The translations under genes and the position numbers were made by a program. From positions 1-27,465 of the IMG/VR virus record IMGVR_UViG_3300027734_000258: a stretch of 27,465 bases of DNA, one strand, 5' to 3'. Every line of letters starts with the position of its first letter. Positions within the stretch are counted from its first letter, which is position 1. Shown here piece by piece: positions 22,951 through 27,465 of this stretch. The notes below the pieces were generated by a model, which made no database searches, was not told the origin of the DNA, and saw only the letters and a program-made list of their open reading frames with translations. Origin of the DNA: a virus.

Positions 22951-24794
22951 GAGTTTTTTCTTCAAACAAAGGTGTTCGTCGCTATGGTATTCAATTCCCA
23001 GAAAACATGGATGATCTTGGTATTGAGTTATACTGCTACGCTATAAGCCGAGGTGAATACGGAAAAGACTATTGCAACAAACAAAATATAAATCTTTCAG
23101 ATTTTAAGTTACTCTCACCACACGAACACTTCATCAATGCCGTCAAACTACAATGGCCGACTGAGGTTTCTATCGTCAATCGTGGTTACACTAATACCCA
23201 GTTGTTGAGAACGCTTGAAGAACTCTGTAATAATACAGATATTTGTTTAGCAGGCGCGGCTTCGATGGGTAAATCTTTTCCAGTTGGATTGTGGGTTTAC
23301 CTTGATTGGTGTTCTGCTCCACATTGCACCTCTTCTTGGGTTGCAACAACTACTCTCGGCGCATCCGAAGATCGTATCTGGGGTATCATTTCTAAACTCT
23401 GGAAGTGCGCCCGTGTTCAGTTCGGTAAGCTCATTGACTATCGCCATATGATTGTTTGGGGTGGCGCATCTAACGATGAGGATAAAGATTATCGTAATGC
23501 GATAAAGGCTCTCGCGTTCCAATCCGGTAACGAAGGTCAGAAAGCTATTGATACTACCCGTGGTCGTAAGAATGATCGTATTAGGTTAGCCCTTGACGAG
23601 TTGCCAGAAATGGAGCTTGGCGCAATTACCGCCAAGGTTAACTTATCAGCTAACAATGATATAACTTTTATCGGCATTGGAAACCCGTCTGGTGGTGACA
23701 ATCCTCACACTCGTTGGGCGATGCCTAAAGGCGCATCTAACTTTGATACAGTCAGTCCAGACATGGATAAGTGGGAAACTGAGACTGGCGTTTGCTTGTT
23801 TTACAATGGTATGCGTAGTCCAAACTTCGCCGCACCTGCAAGTGAACCATCTCCGTTTCCGTTCCTAATGGATCGTAAGAAACAAGAAATCATGCTCAAG
23901 CAGTGTTACGGAGATGAGAATGCTATTGACTACGTTCGTAACGCTATTGGTTGGTGGCCGAAGTCTGGATTCGCTCAGACTATCCTCACCGCTGATTTGA
24001 TCCGTAACGCAGATACCAATGAAGAACCACTATGGGATTCGGAAGGCTTTACCAAGGTGGCTGGATTCGATACTGCATTTACAATCGGTGGAGATAGGTG
24101 CGTTCTTACTATCGCCAAACTTGGGTATGTGCGTGGGACTCGCAATCGTGTGATGTGGTTGGAAGATCAGAAGGTAATCCAACTATCCGCTAACGCCGCT
24201 GCTGAGTTTGAAATCCAACTTGCTACTGAAGTTGTTAATTATTGTAGGTCGGCTGGAGTGCAGCCATCCAAGTTTGGTATGGACGTGTCTGGTGATGGTG
24301 GACGTGTCGGACAGGCTATCATTCGTGAGTGGCTACGCTTTGACTCTTCTGGAGCCGCTATCGCTCTTATCTCATCTATGGGTAAACCTACTGACCGAAT
24401 CGCGGCAGAGGTTGATAAACGCCCGTGTAAGGATGTTTACGATAGACTTGTTTCTGAATACTACTACTCAGCTTATCACGCTTTCAAGAGTCGTGTTATC
24501 TTTGGTATTGATCCTGCTTCAGATTTGGCGCGGGAACTTTGCCTTCGTAGATACACGATCAAGTCAAAGAAGATCGCCATTGAAACTAAAGATGAACTCA
24601 AGGGTAGAACGGGATACTCGCCTGACTTGAGTGATAGTTTAATCTACGCCCTTGAAATGGCGCGGCGTAATGGGCTTGTTTTTATCGGAAACGATAAACC
24701 AGTTCCAACTAACCGATTCTGGGCGCGGGATGAAGTATCAATTGATACCACTCTAGATGATGACTACGGATCAGACGATAATGGAGATTGGTAA
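22944..24794 (+). CDS. terL: terminase large subunit (616 aa)
   Basis: The N-terminal ATPase has a Walker A-like GAASMGKS (104-111), a Walker B-like LALDELPEM (D218, E219) and a motif III-like GIGNPSG (244-250). The C-terminal RNase-H-like nuclease shows the expected acidic residues: GFDTAFT (D376), FGMDVSGDGG (D447, D451) and SPDLSDSLIYAL (D564). It pumps DNA into procapsids through the portal and cuts the concatemer. The ATG at 22944 is chosen because an upstream extension would overlap the divergent 125-aa gene entirely; a Met at residue 22 is an alternative start. It is on the opposite strand from all head and tail genes. Coding copies of the dyad repeat are at 23489-23505 and 24682-24697. 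Confidence 0.9.
   Translation: MSRVFSSNKGVRRYGIQFPENMDDLGIELYCYAISRGEYGKDYCNKQNINLSDFKLLSPHEHFINAVKLQWPTEVSIVNRGYTNTQLLRTLEELCNNTDICLAGAASMGKSFPVGLWVYLDWCSAPHCTSSWVATTTLGASEDRIWGIISKLWKCARVQFGKLIDYRHMIVWGGASNDEDKDYRNAIKALAFQSGNEGQKAIDTTRGRKNDRIRLALDELPEMELGAITAKVNLSANNDITFIGIGNPSGGDNPHTRWAMPKGASNFDTVSPDMDKWETETGVCLFYNGMRSPNFAAPASEPSPFPFLMDRKKQEIMLKQCYGDENAIDYVRNAIGWWPKSGFAQTILTADLIRNADTNEEPLWDSEGFTKVAGFDTAFTIGGDRCVLTIAKLGYVRGTRNRVMWLEDQKVIQLSANAAAEFEIQLATEVVNYCRSAGVQPSKFGMDVSGDGGRVGQAIIREWLRFDSSGAAIALISSMGKPTDRIAAEVDKRPCKDVYDRLVSEYYYSAYHAFKSRVIFGIDPASDLARELCLRRYTIKSKKIAIETKDELKGRTGYSPDLSDSLIYALEMARRNGLVFIGNDKPVPTNRFWARDEVSIDTTLDDDYGSDDNGDW
23489..23505 (+). repeat. 17-nt dyad variant in terminase coding sequence
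   Basis: TTATCG-TAATG-CGATAA has exact arms with a 5-nt loop instead of 4. It is in codons for DYRNAIK. It may be chance, but it adds a same-polarity copy on the terminase sense strand. Confidence 0.45.
24682..24697 (+). repeat. 16-nt dyad repeat in terminase coding sequence
   Basis: TTATCG-GAAA-CGATAA on the plus strand, exact arms and GNRA-type loop, encoding FIGNDK. Polarity follows the plus-strand gene, opposite in genome orientation to the minus-strand copies. Confidence 0.8.
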
Positions 24795-25164
24795 GTAGCA
24801 GGAACGAGTATGCATCCCCTTTTCAGATGTAGGGTTACCAAACTTATAGACTACCCAGAGTCTCCCCAGTTCGATGTGGCGGGTCGAAGCCAAGCTCCAC
24901 TGCCGCTCATCCGGTAATTAGACACCTGCCTGCTAAAATGGAGGCCGGGTTAACTCAGCATTATTGATGCCCACAGGTGATCGTTTCTGTCGCTTGCATC
25001 TCATCCGCCGACCATATAAAATTTAATACTGGGCCAAGGCGTTACTCTTGGTCATGGTTTTAGTGACGGCCCCATGTATTGCCGTTTGGCTCTTTTTGCC
25101 ACTTTACACAAGACTACTTCAAAGCTCGTAGTTAGCTGCATGACTCCATGCTTCCCAGTAAAGA
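24795..25164. other. 370-nt apparently structured noncoding gap
   Basis: This gap between convergent gene ends has no frame longer than about 35 codons that looks like protein. Several hairpins are possible: AGACT(6)AGTCT near 24851-24866, TTCGA(9)TCGAA near 24871-24889, CACCTG ... CAGGTG near 24925-24979 enclosing GCAT(5)ATGC, CCAAG(8)CTTGG near 25034-25051, and GCATG(4)CATGC near 25138-25151. No tRNA cloverleaf or known riboswitch could be fitted. It could be a packaging site, a noncoding RNA or a convergent-terminator zone. A 35-codon frame starts at 24810 after AGGA but is weak. Confidence 0.5.
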
Positions 25165-25392
25165 TCAATCAAGAATTCCTTCAAGTTCCAAAGTATTTGC
25201 TACTTCTTCTGGAACTACAATACGAACTACTTTCTCTCCGTCAAGATGTCCAAGAGTTTCATTCAGTCGGATGTCACTTTTCTTCACCCAACATTGATTG
25301 AATTTCTGACGAAACAAAATCTTCTCCGGTGTATTGCTTACTTCAGTTCCCTCGCAGATAATGCGGGATTCAAACGTATTATTTGTAGTCAT
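25165..25392 (-). CDS. small protein of unknown function (75 aa)
   Basis: Its ATG overlaps the last 14 nt of the HNH gene. The product begins MTTNNTFESRIICEGTE and contains KILFRQKFNQCWVKKSDIRLNETLG and DGEKVVRIVVPEEVANTLELEGILD. It is mixed alpha/beta, neutral to acidic, without recognisable domain. As the third gene of the HTH-HNH cluster it may act in early infection or packaging. Reality is supported by the overlap and good protein-like composition rather than homology. Confidence 0.55.
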   Translation of the reverse strand: MTTNNTFESRIICEGTEVSNTPEKILFRQKFNQCWVKKSDIRLNETLGHLDGEKVVRIVVPEEVANTLELEGILD

Positions 25393-25693
25393 AAATTAAA
25401 TAGCCCATCTCACGCGCCCATGCGGGGTTATCGTGAATGCGGTTGTGGCACAAACGGCAGGTTGCCATGAATGTTTCCATGTTGTAAAGGTTTTTTCCAC
25501 GCTTGGCTTTGTGGTGAATATCAGTTGCGGGACAACCACATACTTCGCAGTCTGGATGAAGGTTAAAATAAAGATTCCGAGCTACCTTATATTTTTCGTT
25601 CTCCTCGCGCTTGCGATTACTAAATGCCTTTAGCTTTCCTCCTCGTTTTTTGAATCCTGTTTTTGCCTGTAGGGGCGTTTTTCTTTGTAGCAT
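25379..25693 (-). CDS. HNH endonuclease (104 aa)
   Basis: A basic start (MLQRKTPLQAKTGFKKRGGKLKAF), typical of small phage HNH proteins, precedes the nuclease. Zinc ligands are C49-x2-C52 and C79-x2-C82, with the catalytic core DIHH (H60, H61), then CHNRIH (H83, N84, H87). Such proteins nick or cut double-stranded DNA using one metal ion; those encoded near large terminases, as in HK97, support DNA packaging. Whether this one does is inferred from location, one gene and a noncoding gap from terL. The start at 25693 overlaps the HTH gene by 64 nt, but the basic N terminus supports it. Confidence 0.85.
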   Translation of the reverse strand: MLQRKTPLQAKTGFKKRGGKLKAFSNRKREENEKYKVARNLYFNLHPDCEVCGCPATDIHHKAKRGKNLYNMETFMATCRLCHNRIHDNPAWAREMGYLIYDYK

Positions 25694-25941
25694 AGGGCGA
25701 TTACTTTTTCGACTTGTTCTTTCTTTAAAATACTCTTGGAGTTTACTTCAATCTGGTTGACCAGTGATCCTGTTACGCCGATCTTGTCTCCAAGTTCACG
25801 GACAGTTAATTTCAGCAATCTCCTTGTTTCACGAAGCTGGCTTGCAAAAGTCTTTCGTCCAAGAGAACGGATCGTGCGTGATTGCTCGTAGGCACTCATG
25901 CAGGATTCATAAGCAGTTTCTAATGGATGTTTCATTTCCAT
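25630..25941 (-). CDS. XRE-family helix-turn-helix regulator (103 aa)
   Basis: A single HTH_3 domain at about residues 33-85, with recognition core TVRELGDKIGVTGSLVNQIE (46-65), matches Cro/CI-type regulators. The C-terminal 20 residues are basic then acidic (KRPYRQKQDSKNEEES) and disordered. It is the first gene of the minus-strand cluster; its promoter TTGACT-N17-TATTTT ends 2 nt before the ATG, so its mRNA is probably leaderless. The adjacent palindrome TTGACAAGTCAA in the shared -35 is a likely autoregulatory operator (inferred). An upstream ATG pair (MEM) leaves the exact start uncertain by two codons. Confidence 0.8.
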   Translation of the reverse strand: MEMKHPLETAYESCMSAYEQSRTIRSLGRKTFASQLRETRRLLKLTVRELGDKIGVTGSLVNQIEVNSKSILKKEQVEKVIALCYKEKRPYRQKQDSKNEEES

Positions 25942-25997
25942 AAAAAATAAACCAAGACTATTGACAAGTCAATATTTTTTTGATACTATGATTGCCT
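25942..25997. promoter_or_regulatory. divergent promoters sharing a palindromic -35
   Basis: Plus strand TTGACA (25961-25966), 17 nt, TACTAT (25984-25989), leading to ATG 25998. Minus strand TTGACT, 17 nt, TATTTT, leading to ATG 25941. The two -35s lie on opposite strands of the same TTGAC-AA-GTCAA palindrome (25961-25972). Both predicted starts fall at or within a few nt of the ATG, so both mRNAs look leaderless. Confidence 0.7.
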
Positions 25998-26384
25998 ATG
26001 GATAACACAAACCCTGCAAACAATTTAGATAAAAATCTGGAAGACCTTCTCGTTAATGTAAGGAAGACAGTTTTAGTTACAAATATGTCTCTCGCCACTT
26101 CTATGAATAGTCCATTCATGGCTACATATGAAAACCAAAAAGGTATCTGCTCGCTGGCTATGAGGACAAATAATACAGCTATCTTGGCCGCGACATCAAC
26201 TGGAGGTAGTATCGTTTTCAAATATGATCTTGTTATTACTGATGAAGGTATCGGTGAAGGTCGCACTATCATTCAATGCGAAGATGCAGAAAGTGCAGAT
26301 GAAATCTGGGAACTCATAAACGGAAAGATGTATGACTGGTCGCAGGGCGCAATTGAAGAAGTAAGTATAGAGGAATTATCGTAA
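25998..26384 (+). CDS. protein of unknown function opposite the HTH regulator (128 aa)
   Basis: The ATG at 25998 is 8 nt after a consensus -10, so a leaderless mRNA is likely; an in-frame TTG at 25992 is a weaker alternative. The product begins MDNTNPANNLDKNLEDLLVNV and has a beta segment (YENQKGICSLAMRTNNTAILAATSTGGSIVFKYDLVI). Then come an acidic region (DEGIGEGRTIIQCEDAESADEIWELI) and a helical acidic end EEVSIEELS. No motif is recognised. Its location as divergent partner of a repressor-type gene suggests an early regulator or host-takeover factor, not proven. Its stop is inside a dyad repeat. Confidence 0.65.
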   Translation: MDNTNPANNLDKNLEDLLVNVRKTVLVTNMSLATSMNSPFMATYENQKGICSLAMRTNNTAILAATSTGGSIVFKYDLVITDEGIGEGRTIIQCEDAESADEIWELINGKMYDWSQGAIEEVSIEELS

Positions 26385-26391
26385 CCGATAA
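26376..26391 (+). repeat. 16-nt dyad repeat at the end of the 128-aa gene
   Basis: TTATCG-TAAC-CGATAA, exact arms, loop TAAC containing the stop codon (GAA TTA TCG TAA). This is the only plus-strand stop-codon copy; its polarity is reversed with the gene. No ATG follows within 7 nt here; the next feature is the 18-bp palindrome. Confidence 0.85.
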
Positions 26392-26395
26392 TCAA

Positions 26396-26413
26396 TTTCG
26401 TGACATCACGAAA
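26396..26413. promoter_or_regulatory. 18-bp operator-like palindrome
   Basis: TTTCGTGA-CA-TCACGAAA, 8-bp perfect arms with a 2-nt centre, ending 7 nt before TTGACA at 26421. Size and spacing fit a homodimeric repressor or activator site. It is unlike both the dyad repeat and the -35 palindrome at 25961-25972. Confidence 0.6.
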
Positions 26414-26420
26414 AAGATGC

Positions 26421-26449
26421 TTGACATCGAACACAACCTATAGTAGTTT
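26421..26449 (+). promoter_or_regulatory. promoter candidate for the right-hand cluster
   Basis: TTGACA (26421-26426), 17 nt, TAGTTT (26444-26449). The -10 is weak; TATAGT at 26439-26444 is better but only 12 nt away. It shares CTTGACAT with the minus-strand promoter at 22950 and the -35-like match at 18426. The leader that follows is about 70 nt to the first small frame. Confidence 0.5.
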
Positions 26450-26471
26450 TCAGTCGTGCGAGAAATCGTGC

Positions 26472-26491
26472 CTTCGGGGTGAGAGCCGAAG
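26472..26491 (+). ncRNA. hairpin in leader upstream of the mini-protein
   Basis: CTTCGG (26472-26477), 8-nt loop, CCGAAG (26486-26491). It follows a direct repeat of TCGTGC (26455-26460 and 26466-26471). With no T run after it, it is probably a leader element rather than a terminator. Confidence 0.4.
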
Positions 26492-26524
26492 TGAAGGATA
26501 AAATTAAATTAACAAACAAACTAT

Positions 26525-26608
26525 ATGATCCCTTGTGGTGGTAAACCACTCTCATGCGTCAGTTGCCGCTTTTATCCGCTGCCACAAGGGGTCGCCTTTT
26601 TTAAATGA
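26525..26608 (+). CDS. Cys-rich mini-protein (27 aa)
   Basis: A 27-codon frame starts at 26525 and ends TGA at 26606-26608, overlapping the next gene's ATG (26605) as ATGA. The product begins MIPCGGKPL and continues SCVSCRFYPLPQGVAFFK; Cys at 4, 11 and 14 give a C-x6-C-x2-C pattern like half of a small zinc-binding knuckle. The overlap and the Cys spacing support a real gene; no Shine-Dalgarno is visible. An 11-bp stem (26528-26538 with 26582-26592) lies wholly inside it, so coding and RNA structure are combined. A leader peptide controlling the next gene is the alternative. Confidence 0.5.
   Translation: MIPCGGKPLSCVSCRFYPLPQGVAFFK
26528..26592 (+). ncRNA. 11-bp stem within mini-protein frame
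   Basis: ATCCCTTGTGG (26528-26538) pairs with CCACAAGGGGT (26582-26592) including one G-T wobble. The 43-nt enclosed loop can form a TGG-TAAA-CCA mini-hairpin. GTCGCC and six Ts follow (to about 26602), just before the ATG at 26605, giving a terminator or attenuator-like outline. Confidence 0.5.
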
Positions 26609-26871
26609 AAAAAACAAATATTTACGGATTCCAAAATTATTCCGTAATCCCCGTGGAAATATTAACTGACGCTAATCTGTCTTTAGCAGCGATTGGATTG
26701 GCGGCATACATAACTTATGAATATCAGGCACTGAAAATGCACAAAGATGCAGATTTCTTTTTTGATAGGATCACTTTGGCGAAAGGAAATTTTCAAGGCG
26801 CAACCGCATATAATGAACTCGTATCTGCTGGATATATTAACGATTTTTTCAAGGAGGGGATTGAACTATGA
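26605..26871 (+). CDS. winged-helix N-terminal-like protein (88 aa)
   Basis: The sequence follows the pattern of the N-terminal winged helix of DnaD/RepA-type phage replication proteins: VIPVEILTDANLSLAAIGLAAYITYEY, then FFDRITLAKGNFQGATAYNELVSAGYI. In that family a similar Ls-xx-A-x-Gla-ayi helix and a final GYI turn are found. It has only this one domain. The gene overlaps the next by ATGA, and the two may form a replication initiation pair. A role in DNA binding is inferred from the fold-like pattern. Confidence 0.6.
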   Translation: MKKTNIYGFQNYSVIPVEILTDANLSLAAIGLAAYITYEYQALKMHKDADFFFDRITLAKGNFQGATAYNELVSAGYINDFFKEGIEL

Positions 26872-27465
26872 GCGTCCGAATAATGTCAGAGGTCTTTGAG
26901 CGCAGTAAGACCCAAGGTAACGCAAGGTTGGTTCTTTTGTCTTTAGCTGATACTTGCAGTGATGAGGGAGTATGCTTCCCGTCAATTAAGACTATTGCCA
27001 AGAAAGCGAATATATCCGAGGAAACGACAAGGAAGTTTCTTCATGCTTTTGAAAAGATCGGATTGGTTGAAGCAGAAGAGCGATTCAGCCCAGTGGGGCG
27101 GCGGACATCGAATACCTACAAGCTCAATTTGAGCAAGGTTGGCGATGATGAATTGACGAAGGATGTGATCTATTTGGCTATACCCAAAAGTAAGCACAGG
27201 ACAAGTGATGGTATGAATCAGTTCACACCATCACCCTCTAACCCAGTTCATACCACCCACCCTATGAACCAGTTCATACCATCTATAATGAACCATCATA
27301 AGGAACCGAAAATAGAACCATCAATGGAAAGCTCGGCAATGGCCTCACATTCCTCAACTCAACCAAATCTTTTCCCGACTAACCCAAATGAAGGTCACGC
27401 TTCGGGTTCGGCTAACGCCAAACTAAAATCTGCCGATGGCAAAGAAACGGCCCCCCGTTCCGAAG
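26868..27465 (+). CDS. replication-type HTH protein, N-terminal part (runs off right edge)
   Basis: Open from the ATG at 26868 to the window end, 199 codons. A strong Shine-Dalgarno (AAGGAGG) precedes it, the best in the window. Residues about 20-75 form an HTH_36-type winged helix: RLVLLSLADTCSDEGVCFPS then IKTIAKKANISEETTRKFLHAFEKIGLVEAEER. This is common in phage and plasmid replication initiators. From about residue 105 it becomes a Pro/Ser/Asn-rich linker with an imperfect repeat (MNQFTPSPSNP, MNQFIPSIMNH). The C-terminal domain is outside the window. Replication-origin binding is inferred; a DnaC-loader or helicase partner could follow downstream. Confidence 0.75.
   Translation, partial: MSVRIMSEVFERSKTQGNARLVLLSLADTCSDEGVCFPSIKTIAKKANISEETTRKFLHAFEKIGLVEAEERFSPVGRRTSNTYKLNLSKVGDDELTKDVIYLAIPKSKHRTSDGMNQFTPSPSNPVHTTHPMNQFIPSIMNHHKEPKIEPSMESSAMASHSSTQPNLFPTNPNEGHASGSANAKLKSADGKETAPRSE

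Noticed and set aside
24820-24900. possible tRNA in the gap
   Set aside because: A GGGTCGAAGCC-like stretch resembles a T-arm, but no seven-base acceptor stem, D-arm or anticodon arm fits.
24810-24917. 35-codon frame after an AGGA in the noncoding gap
   Set aside because: It lies on hairpin arms and has no domain-like pattern; kept only as an uncertain possibility within the gap description.
25054-25131. 25-codon hydrophobic frame in the noncoding gap
   Set aside because: Short, without start signal or conserved junction, so not supported.
26400-26501. 33-codon GTG frame after the dyad at 26376
   Set aside because: It runs through the promoter and hairpin, with Ser/Cys-rich shadow-like composition and no good start signal.
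1-27465. CRISPR array, integrase or attachment site
   Set aside because: Copies of the dyad are dispersed by kilobases with no spacers, and no recombinase motif was seen.

Overview
The window is the late half of a tailed bacteriophage genome, most likely a podovirus (short tail). Both ends are cut: the leftmost gene runs off base 1 and the rightmost off base 27465. The evidence is a portal - small gene - scaffold - major capsid block, a large terminase, a tail nozzle-like protein, fibre proteins, a lysis cassette and three consecutive long proteins of internal-virion/ejection type. No integrase, tRNA or host gene was recognised. The host cannot be named. Several promoters look sigma70-like (TTGACA...), and clear Shine-Dalgarno sites precede only a few genes; most late genes start after an A/T-rich leader with none.

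Layout: bases 1-22907 form one long minus-strand late region, read right to left: a 125-aa CSSC protein, portal, an 81-aa protein, scaffold, a structured leader, major capsid, a probable decoration protein, two small proteins, a YadA-like fibre, an 80-aa protein, a 20-aa peptide, the lysis cassette (membrane protein, lipoprotein, holin-like, YkuD-like lysin), a metallophosphoesterase, a winged-helix-like protein, three fibre/collar proteins, nozzle, H-lectin-like protein, a 54-aa protein, head-tail adaptor-like protein, cupin and the internal virion proteins. The large terminase is divergent on the plus strand (22944-24794), followed by about 370 bases of apparently structured noncoding DNA. 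A minus-strand early cluster (HTH regulator, HNH nuclease, 75-aa protein) then diverges from a plus-strand cluster (128-aa protein, Cys-rich mini-protein, two winged-helix replication-type proteins).

The most striking observation is a 16-nt dyad, TTATCG-N4-CGATAA. There are eight exact copies and several near copies. Most are oriented with transcription on either strand, with loops GAAA, GTAA, TAAA or TAAC. At six minus-strand gene junctions the dyad contains or directly follows the upstream stop codon and ends 5-7 nt before the next ATG, where a Shine-Dalgarno site would normally lie. Several unrelated genes therefore end in the codons TTA TCG TAA (Leu-Ser-stop). It could be an RNA translational operator or processing hairpin, or a phage stoperator-like DNA site.

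Other regulatory structures include three GC-rich hairpins around the capsid gene and its successor, a long structured capsid leader, back-to-back promoters sharing a palindromic -35 and apparently giving leaderless mRNAs, and an 18-bp operator-like palindrome before the rightmost promoter. Virion proteins are unusually rich in cysteine, and two adjacent fibre/collar genes share a duplicated N-terminal module with five cysteines.
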